This document shows, piece by piece, positions 53,156-62,212 of a stretch of DNA of 64,000 nt. The stretch spans positions 147,296-211,295 of the forward strand of contig WGLR01000023.1 in the NCBI GenBank assembly GCA_016125475.1, read 5' to 3'. Both the position numbers and the translations under genes were made by a program. Source of the stretch: Betaproteobacteria bacterium (lineage in GTDB: Bacteria > Pseudomonadota > Gammaproteobacteria > Burkholderiales > Ga0077523). The first letter of the stretch is position 1. Every line of letters begins with the position of its first letter. Under the pieces are notes generated by a model. It did no database searches. It was not told the origin of the DNA and saw only the letters and a list, made by a program, of their open reading frames with translations.

Positions 53156-54475
53156 TCAGGCGGCCGCGTGCACGTCCTCGAGCAGCGGCGCGAGGCTGCC
53201 CTGGGCGTCGAACGGCCACGCACGGGGTTCCTCGAGGATCTCGAAGCGGTCCGGCTGGCGCCGCACTTCGTCGAGCATCGCGGCGCTCACCTCGATCTCG
53301 CCGAGATGGAGCGTGTTGCGGACGCGCACGATGCGGCAGTTCTCGGGCTTCACGCGCACGACGGTCTTCACCGCCAGAGACACGGCATCGCGATCGGTGT
53401 TCATGATGATCGGGATGGCGCCCCCGTCGAGGTTCGTCGACGTGATGATGTTCGCGTACGTCGACGGGATGTCGAGTTCCTTGTAGACGCGCATGGTGAT
53501 CACGTCGGCCGAGCCGATGCCGGTCGCGTTGCCGTGGGTGATCCGCGTGAGTCCAAGCACGGCGATCTTCTTCACCAGAGGCTTCGCGGGCCAGTCTACG
53601 ACACGCCGGTTGCGGCCCGTGATGTTCGGGTCGAAACCCGCCCCCGAGATGTTCTTGCCCATCTCGTCGATGACGAGCACGTCGATCTCGTCGAAGAAGA
53701 GCTTCGGCATGAAGGTCTTCGCCATCGCCTGGAGTTCGGGCTCGCGCGTCGCGAGTTCGCGCGCCGGCACGATCTCGATGCGCGCGGTTTCGTCGTAGGC
53801 GTTCTCGAGGATGCCCACGCCGAAGAGGACGTTGCGTTTCGAGATGTTCACCTCGCGGATGCGCGGCAGCAGTTCGGGGAACGCGTCCATGCCGTGCGTG
53901 TGGTAGGTCGCGGCGCCGAGGATCTTGCCGATGCCGATCGCGAGCATCTTCGTGAGACCGCTCTCGGTCGCGCCGCGAAAGCCGGTGTGAGGCTTGATCC
54001 GGTTGATCACCACGATCGCGTCGGCGCCCGCGGCGTTCTTGTCCATGTGGACGGGCGTGCCGTCCTCGAGATGGCCCACGATCTCGGTTTCCATCGTCGC
54101 CCGGATCGGGACGCCCGTGGATTCCTCGGTGATCCCGTAGGTCTCCAGCACCTTCTTCTGGCCTTCCGCCGTGGCTGCCCCATGGCTGCCCATGCAGGGG
54201 AACACGAAGGGTTTCGCGCCGAGGGCCTTCAGCTCCGCGATGACCGTACAGGCGATCTGGGCGATGTTCGCGATCCCGCGGCTCCCGCAGCCGACCGCGA
54301 CGACCTGACCGGGCTTCACGAGGGAGCGGATTTCCGGACGCGCGAACTCGTCGCGAACGGCACCCGCGATGTCCTCGAGTCGCGTCGCGTCGAACTTCTG
54401 CCGCACTCGTGCCATGGGCGGCAGGGGAATGTTCAGTCCGCCTGCCACGTTCACATCGATTCGATCGGGGATCAT
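53156..54475 (-). CDS. LarA-like (DUF2088 / lactate racemase N-terminal domain) protein
   Basis: A 439-residue protein of the lactate-racemase-like superfamily. VAVGCGSRGIANI, PCMGSHGAATAEGQKKVL, NRIKPHTGFRGATESGLTKM and DMGKNISGAGFDPNITGR are the recognisable blocks. LarA itself needs a nickel-pincer cofactor made by LarB/C/E; none of these genes is here, and the Lys that anchors the cofactor in LarA cannot be assigned, so an epimerase of another hydroxyacid or an unrelated role is possible. The ATG at 54475 follows GGAG; a TTG at 54499 is the alternative. Confidence 0.8.
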   Translation of the reverse strand: MIPDRIDVNVAGGLNIPLPPMARVRQKFDATRLEDIAGAVRDEFARPEIRSLVKPGQVVAVGCGSRGIANIAQIACTVIAELKALGAKPFVFPCMGSHGAATAEGQKKVLETYGITEESTGVPIRATMETEIVGHLEDGTPVHMDKNAAGADAIVVINRIKPHTGFRGATESGLTKMLAIGIGKILGAATYHTHGMDAFPELLPRIREVNISKRNVLFGVGILENAYDETARIEIVPARELATREPELQAMAKTFMPKLFFDEIDVLVIDEMGKNISGAGFDPNITGRNRRVVDWPAKPLVKKIAVLGLTRITHGNATGIGSADVITMRVYKELDIPSTYANIITSTNLDGGAIPIIMNTDRDAVSLAVKTVVRVKPENCRIVRVRNTLHLGEIEVSAAMLDEVRRQPDRFEILEEPRAWPFDAQGSLAPLLEDVHAAA

Positions 54476-54624
54476 CCTGACTTTCTCCAGCGAAATCAAA
54501 GGGACTGGCTACGGTTTCGGGCCAGCGGGCTTTCACGAACCCTGGCCGCCGGTCACGGAACAGGTGGCGGCCGGATCGGAGCAGGTCGCCGGACGGGCCT
54601 CGCCGGGGCGACGTGTCGATCACG

Positions 54625-54651
54625 CGCTGACGGGGCACCGCCCCGTCAGCG
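54625..54651 (-). terminator. Terminator-like hairpin after otsA
   Basis: A perfect 12-bp inverted repeat (CGCTGACGGGGC 54625-54636 with 54640-54651) around ACC, 120 bases beyond the otsA stop on the minus strand. The 295 bases between otsA and the LarA-like gene otherwise show no gene. Confidence 0.5.
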
Positions 54652-54770
54652 GACAGGGGTCGGAGGTTGGTCCTTCGGACGCTAACCCAATCCTCCGCCG
54701 ACGTCAAAATGGTGCGGCGACGCGCGCGTCCCCGCCCCCGGCCGCAGGTGCCTCCGTGGACCCGGAGGGA

Positions 54771-56174
54771 TCAGTGATTTTCGCGGCGGGCGTTCGCGAG
54801 ATCCTGCAGGAAGGTCTTCCACCACCAGTGGACGTCGTACGTCCGGATCTTGCGCAGCAGTTCCCTGTGGCGTTCGCGCCGTTCCTCGAGCGGCATCCTG
54901 AGGGCGCGCTCGATCGTCTCGGCGGTCGCGACGGTGTCGTAGGGGTTCACGAGCAGCGCCTCCGACAGCTGCTCCGCCGCGCCGGCGAAGCGCGACAGCA
55001 CGAGCACGCCGGGATTGTCGGGGTCCTGCGAGGCGAGATATTCCTTCGCGACGAGATTCATGCCGTCGCGCAGCGGCGTCACGAGCGCCACCCGGCCGGC
55101 CCGGTAGAGGCCGGGCAGACGCTTGCGCGCGATGGCGCGGTGGATGTAGCGGATCGGCATCCAGTCGAGTTCACCGAACTCGCCGTTGATGCTCCCCGCG
55201 AGCCCCTCGAGCTCGCGCCGGATGTCCGCATAGGCCTCGACGTCCTCCCGCGTGGGCGGGGCGATCTCGACGAGCGTCGCCCGGCGCCGGTTCTCCGGAT
55301 ACCGCGCGAGCAGCAGGCGGAATGCCTTGAAGCGCTGCGGCAGTCCCTTCGAGTAGTCCAGGCGGTCCACGCCGACGAGCAGTTCGCGCTGCGCGTACTG
55401 CTCGCGCATCATCCTGAGCATCTTCTGGGAGTCCTCGGCCTCGCCGAGCCGGCGGAACTGCTCGACGTCGATGCCGATCGGGTAGGCACTCGCCCGCACG
55501 ATGCGGCCGAAGGCACGGTAGTGATCGTCGGGCAGGACCTCCGCGTTGGCTTCGGTCGTCACGTAACGCGCGAAGTGGGCGACGTCCGCGTGGCTCTGGA
55601 GCCCGACGAGGTCGTACGCGAACAGGGAGCGAATCAGCCATTCGTGGCCGGGAATCGCGGCGAGGATCAGCGGCGGGGGCAGCGGAATGTGCAGGAAGAA
55701 GCCGATGCGATGCGTGCAGCCGAGCGCGCGGAGTTCGGCCGCGAGCGGTATCAGGTGATAGTCGTGGATCCAGATGACGTCGTCCGGCCTGAGCTCGGCC
55801 ATGAGCCGATGGGCGAAGACGCGGTTGACGCGCTGATAGCCCTCGAAGAAGCCCGCGTCGAGATCCGCCAGATCGAGGCGGTAGTGGAAGACCGGCCAGA
55901 TGACCCGGTTCGAGAAGCCGAGGTAGTAGGAGTCGTAGTCGTCGCGCGAGAGGTCGATCGTCGCGAGCGTGATGTTCCCCGCGGACTGGCGGTGCTGCTT
56001 GGTCTCGCTCTTCGCGCCGCCCTCGATGATCTTGCCGCTCCAGCCGAACCACAGACCGCCGGAACTCGACAACGCCTCGCCGACCGCGACCGCCAGGCCG
56101 CCCGCGGAGCCCTGTCTCGGGTCGCCTACGCGATTCGAGACGACTACCAGACGTCCTTTCAGACCATTCGTCAC
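54771..56174 (-). CDS. otsA: Alpha,alpha-trehalose-phosphate synthase (UDP-forming)
   Basis: A 467-residue GT20 enzyme that joins UDP-glucose and glucose-6-phosphate into trehalose-6-phosphate. [10 protein letters not shown] and the loop SAGGLAVAV at the start, [44 protein letters not shown] and [13 protein letters not shown] are the family blocks; the two Arg/Lys of the donor site lie in DRLDYSKG and nearby. Length is normal for OtsA. It is the last gene of otsB-GH15-otsA, which provides an osmoprotectant and stress sugar. Confidence 0.96.
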   Translation of the reverse strand: MTNGLKGRLVVVSNRVGDPRQGSAGGLAVAVGEALSSSGGLWFGWSGKIIEGGAKSETKQHRQSAGNITLATIDLSRDDYDSYYLGFSNRVIWPVFHYRLDLADLDAGFFEGYQRVNRVFAHRLMAELRPDDVIWIHDYHLIPLAAELRALGCTHRIGFFLHIPLPPPLILAAIPGHEWLIRSLFAYDLVGLQSHADVAHFARYVTTEANAEVLPDDHYRAFGRIVRASAYPIGIDVEQFRRLGEAEDSQKMLRMMREQYAQRELLVGVDRLDYSKGLPQRFKAFRLLLARYPENRRRATLVEIAPPTREDVEAYADIRRELEGLAGSINGEFGELDWMPIRYIHRAIARKRLPGLYRAGRVALVTPLRDGMNLVAKEYLASQDPDNPGVLVLSRFAGAAEQLSEALLVNPYDTVATAETIERALRMPLEERRERHRELLRKIRTYDVHWWWKTFLQDLANARRENH

Positions 56175-56248
56175 AACTCATTCGCTCCTGTTCACGCACG
56201 ACTGCGCAAGCCGCGAACGCTGCCCGCTGCTCCGGATCCGGTCGTGGG

Positions 56249-58045
56249 TCAGATCACGGAGTCCCACGGTGCGGACAGGCGCACCGCACCATTGATGATA
56301 CCCACCATCGAATACGTTTGGGGAAAGTTGCCCCAGAGCTCGCGCGTGTCCGGATGCGTGTCCTCGGACAGCAGGCCGACGTGGTTGCGGATCGACAGCA
56401 TGGCTTCGAATATCTCGCGCGCCTGATCGCGGCGACCGATGCGCGAGAGGGCGTCGATGCGCCAGAACGTGCAGATGTTGAAATCCGTTTCCGGACGCCC
56501 GAAGTCGTCCGGTGCCTCGTAGCGACGCATGAACGGGCCGTCACACAGGGCCTTCTCGAGCGCGTCGACCGTGGACACGAAACGCTTGTCGTTGGCGTCG
56601 ATGAACCCGACCTCAGCCATGAGGAGAACGCCCGCGTCGAGATCGTGCCCGCCGAAGCTGTCCGCGAACGCGTGCCGCTTCTCGCTCCAGGCATCCTTCA
56701 GGATGCGGTCCCGGATCTTGTCCGCGCGTTCGCGCCAGCGGGAGTGCGACGTGGGCATGTTCAGCGTGACGGCGATCTTCGCGAGCCGGTCGCACGCGGC
56801 CCAGCACATCAGTGCGGACGTCGTGTGCACGCTCGTGCGCGTGCGTAGCTCCCACATGCCGGCATCGGGCTGGTCGTGGAGCTTCCACGCCTGCTCGCCG
56901 ACTGCCTCGAACAGTGCGAAGTCGGAGCCGTTTGCCTGGCGGAACAGACGCATGTCGTGAAAGGCCTGCGCGGCGCCGAGCACGATGTTGCCGTAGACGT
57001 CGTGCTGCGAGTGCTCGTAGGCCTGGTTCCCCCTGCGTACCGGCCCCATGCCGCGATAGCCCTGCAGGTGATCGACCGTGTGCTCGTTCAGCGTGGCCTC
57101 GAGGCCGATGCCGTAGAGGGGCTGCACCTGTCCGTCGGACGACGTCCGGACGATGTTGTGGAGCCAGCGCAGGTAGTCCTCCATCGTCCCGACTTCCGAC
57201 AGGCTGTTCAGTGCGCGCACGACGAAGAAGGCGTCGCGCAGCCAGCAGTACCGGTAGTCCCAGTTGCGCTGGCTCCCGGGTGCCTCGGGAATGCTCGTGG
57301 TCATGGCCGCCACGATCGCCCCGGTGTCCTCGTAGACGCAGAGCTTCAGCGTGATCGCGGCGCGGATCACGGCCTCCTGCCATTCGTAGGGCAGCGCGAG
57401 GCGCCGGGTCCAGGTGCGCCAGTAGTACTCGGTGTTCTCCTGCCAGTCGTGGGCGAGTTCGTGGATGCCGCGATCGAGCGTTTCGTCGGGCCCGAGGATG
57501 AAGTTGAGCGAACCGTGCAGCGAGAAGGGTGTCTCGTCCAGGACATAGGTGATCGGCGCGTCGGTCGTGAGCCGCAGCGTGAGCTCCGGCAACACGTAGC
57601 GAACGTGATTGCTGCCCCGCGTGATGGTGGGTTCCACGCAGCCCCAGTTGCCGCGGGGCCGCACCGAGACGCGGATGCGCGGGTGGCCGTGCACCGGACG
57701 CACGCGCCGGACGAACTGCATCGGCCGGAAGATGCGCCCGCGGTTCTCGAACCGGGGCGCGAAGTCCGTCACCTCGATCGCCTCGCCGGACGCGTTGTAG
57801 ATGCGCGTCCTGAGAACCGCCGTGCCCGGCAGGTACTCCTGCTCGCTGCGGGTCTGTCCTTCGAGTTCGATCGCGAACATGCCGTCCGGGCCCGCGCGGT
57901 CGGAGGAGTCGACCAGCGCGTGGAACACGGGGTCCCCGTCGAAGCGGGGCATGCAGGTCCACACGACGCTCGCGCACTTGTCGACGAGCGCGCTGACCGT
58001 GCAGTTGCCGATGATTCCGAGGTCGAGCGAGGGAGATGTCTTCAT
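56249..58045 (-). CDS. Glycoside hydrolase family 15 (glucoamylase/trehalase-like) protein
   Basis: A 598-residue GH15 enzyme. The N-terminal beta-sandwich (SLDLGIIGNCTVSALVD, CMPRFDGDPVFHALVD) leads into an (alpha/alpha)6 barrel: NWDYRYCWLRDAFFVVRAL with the catalytic-acid region, QPLYGIG, and ELWGNFPQTYSMVGIINGAV at the end. Members with this architecture include bacterial and archaeal trehalases as well as glucoamylases. No signal peptide, so cytoplasmic. Its ATG overlaps the otsB stop and otsA follows 74 bases later. The trehalose operon context makes trehalose turnover the best guess. Confidence 0.9.
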   Translation of the reverse strand: MKTSPSLDLGIIGNCTVSALVDKCASVVWTCMPRFDGDPVFHALVDSSDRAGPDGMFAIELEGQTRSEQEYLPGTAVLRTRIYNASGEAIEVTDFAPRFENRGRIFRPMQFVRRVRPVHGHPRIRVSVRPRGNWGCVEPTITRGSNHVRYVLPELTLRLTTDAPITYVLDETPFSLHGSLNFILGPDETLDRGIHELAHDWQENTEYYWRTWTRRLALPYEWQEAVIRAAITLKLCVYEDTGAIVAAMTTSIPEAPGSQRNWDYRYCWLRDAFFVVRALNSLSEVGTMEDYLRWLHNIVRTSSDGQVQPLYGIGLEATLNEHTVDHLQGYRGMGPVRRGNQAYEHSQHDVYGNIVLGAAQAFHDMRLFRQANGSDFALFEAVGEQAWKLHDQPDAGMWELRTRTSVHTTSALMCWAACDRLAKIAVTLNMPTSHSRWRERADKIRDRILKDAWSEKRHAFADSFGGHDLDAGVLLMAEVGFIDANDKRFVSTVDALEKALCDGPFMRRYEAPDDFGRPETDFNICTFWRIDALSRIGRRDQAREIFEAMLSIRNHVGLLSEDTHPDTRELWGNFPQTYSMVGIINGAVRLSAPWDSVI

Positions 58046-58803
58046 TGTTGTGCGTTCCTTGCGTGCGGCACCAGACGGTCCGCGAGTTCGTCGAGCAGCC
58101 GCGCGACGGCAGCCGTGCCCTCGAGGCGTGCGTGCGCGCAGGTCTCGCCCGTGCCCACCTTCACGCCGAGGCCGCCCAGGGCCTGGACTGCCGCGAAGCC
58201 GTCCTCGTCCGTCACGTCGTCGCCGAAAAAGACGGGCGTGCGGCCGTCGAACACGGCGTGTGCGATCAGGAGTTCGACCGCCTTGCCCTTCGACACGCCG
58301 GCCGGCTTCACCTCGACCACGCACTTGCCGCTCAGCACCTGCCACGCGGGACGGTTGCTCACGGCCATGCGAACCGTGCGCTCGCAGAGGTCGTGCAGTT
58401 CGGGTGCCGAGCGATAGTGCAGGGCGAGCGCGCTGCCCTTGTTCTCCACGAGTAGTCCGGGATGGGCGGCCGCGAGTTCCCCGACGGCCTCGCAAAGCGC
58501 GCGCGGCAGCGGTTCGCGGCGAGAGCGCACCTCGCCATGGGCATCGCGGATTTCCGCGCCGTGCACGCCGGCCGCGGTGAGCCTGAGTGGCGCGAGGAAG
58601 GCGTCGATCTCCGCGATCGGGCGGCCGCTGATGATCGCGATCGCGCCGTCGAGGCAGGTCTCGAGCCGCTCGAGCGCCGGCACGATGCTGTCGTGCACCT
58701 CGACCGCGTCGGGGTTTGCGGCGATCGGGGCGAGCGTACCGTCGAAATCGAGGAACAGCGCGAGTCCGTCGGCCGGAACGGTCTGGAGAAAGGACAGGTT
58801 CAT
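58042..58803 (-). CDS. otsB: Trehalose-6-phosphate phosphatase
   Basis: A 253-residue HAD-superfamily phosphatase that releases trehalose from trehalose-6-phosphate. The nucleophile motif FLDFDGTLAP places Asp19 and Asp21 in the active site, IISGRP is motif II, KPAGVSKGKAV holds the Lys and FFGDDVTDEDGF the Mg2+-binding motif. The ATG at 58803 is preferred over a TTG two codons earlier. It leads the operon; its stop codon overlaps the GH15 start (ATGA). Confidence 0.95.
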   Translation of the reverse strand: MNLSFLQTVPADGLALFLDFDGTLAPIAANPDAVEVHDSIVPALERLETCLDGAIAIISGRPIAEIDAFLAPLRLTAAGVHGAEIRDAHGEVRSRREPLPRALCEAVGELAAAHPGLLVENKGSALALHYRSAPELHDLCERTVRMAVSNRPAWQVLSGKCVVEVKPAGVSKGKAVELLIAHAVFDGRTPVFFGDDVTDEDGFAAVQALGGLGVKVGTGETCAHARLEGTAAVARLLDELADRLVPHARNAQQ

Positions 58804-58941
58804 CGACAAGCGTCCGTAGGGTTCACGAATCGTCCCTGCAGGACTGGTGCCAGGTTCTCTGCAGGTCGCAGGGACAGGGCCGACTCGGGATGAAGCGTGA
58901 GCGGGGCAGGGTGTGCCGCAGCGGAGACTTGGTGCCGTGTG

Positions 58942-59439
58942 TCACATGTCGTGCATTTCGGGCCTGCGCCGAAGGGGCGACAGCGCGCCGTCGCCCGGCT
59001 CGCGCGGGGCGCGGGGCACGGGCGCGCTCCCCTGTCGGGAAGCCTGCATCAGGAACTGGACCTTGCTCGGCTCGTCGCCCCGCGCATTGTCGAACACGAC
59101 GTAGTACGTGCCGGCCGACGGAACGGTGACGGCAAAGGACATCGCGCGCTGGACGGGCGCGGAGAACACGGGTTCGCGGACGGCAGGGTAGCGCGCGGCA
59201 TCGGCGGCACCGAGAACGGACACCACTATCCGGGCGGAGGCTTGGATCGCGATGGCGATCCGGGTGTCGGCGGGCACGTTGCGCAGCCGTACCGTCTTGT
59301 GCTGCCCGGCGGGAACGGTCGTCGTGAGGCGCGCCTGGGCCTGTCGGGCACACGCAGGCGTGGCGCCGGGCCCGAACGCCGACAGGAATCCGGCCGCGAA
59401 CAGCCCGATCAACCACCGCCGATGAACGTCAGCTTGCAC
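58942..59439 (-). CDS. Small exported protein overlapping the adaptor gene
   Basis: A 165-residue protein with an export signal (HRRWLIGLFAAGFLSAFGPGATPACA). The mature part looks like a single beta-sandwich (KTVRLRNVPADTRIAIAIQA, FAVTVPSAGTYYVVFDN) of the kind seen in bacterial pre-peptidase C-terminal domains. The start is probably the GTG at 59439 after AGGTGCGAA, which overlaps the end of the upstream adaptor gene by 31 bases; a TTG at 59412 overlapping that gene's TGA is the alternative. The overlap argues for a joint function with the adaptor. Confidence 0.65.
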   Translation of the reverse strand: MQADVHRRWLIGLFAAGFLSAFGPGATPACARQAQARLTTTVPAGQHKTVRLRNVPADTRIAIAIQASARIVVSVLGAADAARYPAVREPVFSAPVQRAMSFAVTVPSAGTYYVVFDNARGDEPSKVQFLMQASRQGSAPVPRAPREPGDGALSPLRRRPEMHDM

Positions 59440-60227
59440 TTCGCACCTGCCGGGATGCGGAGGCCGGGATTGGGCAGTTCGAGCCGCACGCCGAAGGTGC
59501 CGCTCGCCGCGTCGATCACGGAGTCGACGGTGGTCACGACTGCCTTGAACCGCCGGTCGGGTGCCTCGGGGTGGACCCACGCGGTGCGTCCCTTGCGGAT
59601 GGTGCCGTACATCGTCGCGGGCAGCACGACTTCCACGTGCAGCGGGTTCACGGCCGCGAGCTTCAGGATGGGGTCCTTCACGTTCGTGGTCGCGAACTCA
59701 CCCGCGGACTGGTAGCGCTCCACCACCACGCCATCGAAGGGGCTGCGGATCTCGCGGAGCTTCAGGATCTCCTCGGAGCGCTGGAGTTCGAGTTCCGCGA
59801 GCTTGCGGTTCTCGCGGGCCTCGCGCAGTTCGGATTCCGCGAGTTCACGCTGCGTGCGCGCTTCGTCCAGGGCACCCGCGGACACGAAGTTCTGCCGGAA
59901 CAGCTGTTCGGTACGCTGCTCCTTCTTTCGCGCGAAATCGAGCCGGGACTCCGCCGCACGCATCGGGCCTTCCATCGTGGCCTTCGATCGCGCGAGATCC
60001 ACCGCGGCACGTTCCGCGCCGGATTCGAGCTGGACGACGAGCTGGCCGCGCTTGACCATGTCCCCGCGTTTGACGAGGACACTCTCGATCAGCGCCTCGA
60101 CCGGGCTGCGGATCTCGACGGTGTCGCGCGCCTCGATGAGACAGTCGTGATCCTCCGCGAGGACGCACACCGGAACGCCGGAGAGCGAGAGCGTCAGAAA
60201 CGAAAGGGCAGTAGCAGTGAACTTCAT
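59409..60227 (-). CDS. Periplasmic HlyD/RND-type adaptor protein
   Basis: A 272-residue adaptor with a signal peptide (FTATALSFLTLSLSGVPVCVLA) and no membrane anchor. The barrel-sandwich hybrid is IRSPVEALIESVLVKRGDMV and IRSPFDGVVVERYQSAGEFA, separated by a long alpha-hairpin coiled coil (about 90-165). A beta-barrel domain follows. Cys of DHDCLIEA near the mature N-terminus is notable. It is short and ends right after the barrel, lacking a membrane-proximal domain. No RND, ABC or MFS pump is encoded next to it; the only partner is the overlapping small exported protein. Confidence 0.85.
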   Translation of the reverse strand: MKFTATALSFLTLSLSGVPVCVLAEDHDCLIEARDTVEIRSPVEALIESVLVKRGDMVKRGQLVVQLESGAERAAVDLARSKATMEGPMRAAESRLDFARKKEQRTEQLFRQNFVSAGALDEARTQRELAESELREARENRKLAELELQRSEEILKLREIRSPFDGVVVERYQSAGEFATTNVKDPILKLAAVNPLHVEVVLPATMYGTIRKGRTAWVHPEAPDRRFKAVVTTVDSVIDAASGTFGVRLELPNPGLRIPAGAKCKLTFIGGG

Positions 60228-60477
60228 GATCCCGGGTCTGCACTGGAAGCCGGCCGTGGGCCGCTTCCTCACGTGACCGATTCTGGCGGCTCGATGGGGC
60301 AATGTAAAGCAAGCAAAATCCGACGCTTGCTCACGGGGACGAGACGCGGCGCGGGGCGCATCTCATCCGCCGCGTGCCGGTCTCGACGACCGCGGCAGCC
60401 GACTTGCCCCCGCTCCAGCTACCATATCCCGGCGAATCCACCCTTTCCCCTTACGCCACAGCCGTTTCGTCCCGCAC

Positions 60478-61356
60478 ATGAGCCGACCGACCACACGCAG
60501 GAAGCTGATCATCGAGGCACGCATCAACGAGTACATGCCCCGTTCCGCGAACCCGAACATTCCCTTCACGCCGGAAGAGATCGGCCGCGAGGCCGCCAAG
60601 GCGCGCGAGGCGGGGGCGAGCGTCATCCACTTCCACGCGAGGACGCCCGACGGCGCACCGGCCCACGACGCGGAAACCTTCGCGCAGGCGATCCGTGCGA
60701 TCCGCGCGAACGGCGACTGCCTCGTGCACCCGACGCTGGGCCAGATCACCAACGAAGGCGACATGAGCCGGCTGCGGCACGTCGAGGTGCTCGCGCAGTC
60801 GCCCGACACCCGTCCGGACTTCGCGCCCATCGACACCGGCAGCACCAACATCGACCGTTTCGACAGCGGGCAGAAGCGTTACCTCTCCGGGCGGCAGACC
60901 TACCGGAACCCGACGGAAGTGCTGGAGGCTTTCGCGAAGCGACTGCCGGAACTCGGCGTGCGCCCCCAGTTCGTGAGCTGGACCGTCGCGTTCACGCGCG
61001 CGTTCGTCGCGCTGCGCGAGATGGGTCTGGTGCAGGATGTCCCCTACCTCATGTTCGAACTCACCGACCACGGCATCCTCGGCGGACACCCCGGCACGGT
61101 GCAGGGCCTCATGGCACACCTGCCGTTCCTGCCCCAGGGGCCGATCGAGTGGACCGTCAGCAACAAGATCGGCAACCTCACGTCACAGGCCGCCGCGGCC
61201 ATCGAGATGGGCGGCCACGTGGCGGTCGGGCTGGGCGACTACGGCTGGCCGGAGCTCGGCACGCCGAACAATGGCGACGTCGTGAAGCGCTTCGCGGATC
61301 TGGCGAGGATGATTGCGTATTCCGGCGAACGTGACCGATCAATCCGGGGAACGTGA
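60478..61356 (+). CDS. BKACE (DUF849, beta-keto acid cleavage enzyme), 3' end cut by an IS21-family insertion
   Basis: A 3-keto-5-aminohexanoate cleavage enzyme-like protein. KLIIEARINEYMPRS near the start and VIHFHARTPDGA (His51, His53 as zinc ligands) are typical, with HPTLGQI, FAPIDTGSTNIDRF and VAVGLGDYGW further on. These enzymes split beta-keto acids with acetyl-CoA. About 278 native codons reach 61313. After ADLARMIA the frame runs into the insertion element and stops at 61356 after about 14 foreign codons. The missing C-terminal part (roughly 15-30 residues) should lie just right of the window. Activity may be lost or reduced. Confidence 0.85.
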   Translation: MSRPTTRRKLIIEARINEYMPRSANPNIPFTPEEIGREAAKAREAGASVIHFHARTPDGAPAHDAETFAQAIRAIRANGDCLVHPTLGQITNEGDMSRLRHVEVLAQSPDTRPDFAPIDTGSTNIDRFDSGQKRYLSGRQTYRNPTEVLEAFAKRLPELGVRPQFVSWTVAFTRAFVALREMGLVQDVPYLMFELTDHGILGGHPGTVQGLMAHLPFLPQGPIEWTVSNKIGNLTSQAAAAIEMGGHVAVGLGDYGWPELGTPNNGDVVKRFADLARMIAYSGERDRSIRGT

Positions 61357-61410
61357 CCGGGGTGCCGTGAGGGCACTGCGCGGGTTGGGATTGTAGAGGA
61401 CCCGGTCACG
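61314..61410. repeat. Left end of the IS21-family element with transposase-binding boxes
   Basis: The terminal inverted repeat starts at 61314. CGTGACCG boxes lie at 61330-61337 and 61352-61359 (22 bases apart), and an inverted copy CGGTCACG at 61403-61410 precedes the istB stop. Confidence 0.8.
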
Positions 61411-61442
61411 TTCAGGTGTGCGGGGGGAATGTGTGGAAGGGG

Positions 61443-62198
61443 TCAATCGGCTTCGGTGCTGGTCTTCTTGCGCGGAGGCCGGCGCATGGATTCGCCGCCG
61501 AGGTTGATGCGCTGCACGCGTTGCATGACGCGGTCGAGGATGGCGTCGGCGATGGTGGCGTCGCCGATCCAGCCGTGCCAGTGATCGACCGGCAGTTGGG
61601 TGGTGATGATGGTGGCTTTGCTGGCCGCCCGGTCGTCGATGATCTCCAGCAGATCGGCGCGCATGCCGGCATCGAGCGCGCACACGCCCCAGTCGTCGAG
61701 CACCAGGACCTCGGTCTTGGCCAGCGAGATCAGCCAGCGTCCGAAGCCGCCGCTGCCGTGCAGGAGCTTCAACTCGTCGGCCAGGCGCGGCACCCTGAGA
61801 TACAGCGCGGAGTGTCCGCGCCGGCAGGCGTGCTGGGCCAGGGCGCACGCGAGCCACGTCTTGCCCACACCGGTGGGGCCGGTGAGCAGGAGCGTGTCGC
61901 CGCGGGCGACCCAGTCGCTCAGGGCGAGCGCGAGGAGCTGGCTGCGATCGATGCCGCGACCCGGACGCGCGTCCAGATCCTCGATGGCGGCCTGGGCGTA
62001 CTTGAGCTTCGCCCGCTGCAGCAGGCGGGTGCGTTTGCGCTCGTCGCGCAGGTAGCTCTCGCGATCGACCAGCAGGGCCAGGCGTTCCTCGAAGCTCAGC
62101 GACTGGACCTTGGGCTGTGCGGCCTGCTCTTCCAGTGCGGCGGCAAAGCCGAACAGCTTCAGGGACCGTAGCTGGGTGAGGGTGGCGTGATTCATCAT
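61443..62198 (-). CDS. istB: IS21-family helper ATPase IstB
   Basis: A 251-residue AAA+ ATPase that loads and activates the IstA transposase on target DNA. An N-terminal helical part (LTQLRSLKLFGFAAALEEQA) is followed by Walker A LLTGPTGVGKTWLACAL, Walker B VLVLDDWG, and sensor region IITTQLPVDHWHGWIGD. The C-terminus ends in a basic tail. ATG at 62198 (or 62195) after GAGGAGACGG; it starts 14 bases after the istA stop. Intact. Confidence 0.95.
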   Translation of the reverse strand: MMNHATLTQLRSLKLFGFAAALEEQAAQPKVQSLSFEERLALLVDRESYLRDERKRTRLLQRAKLKYAQAAIEDLDARPGRGIDRSQLLALALSDWVARGDTLLLTGPTGVGKTWLACALAQHACRRGHSALYLRVPRLADELKLLHGSGGFGRWLISLAKTEVLVLDDWGVCALDAGMRADLLEIIDDRAASKATIITTQLPVDHWHGWIGDATIADAILDRVMQRVQRINLGGESMRRPPRKKTSTEAD

Positions 62199-62212
62199 GG
62201 CCGTCTCCTCGT

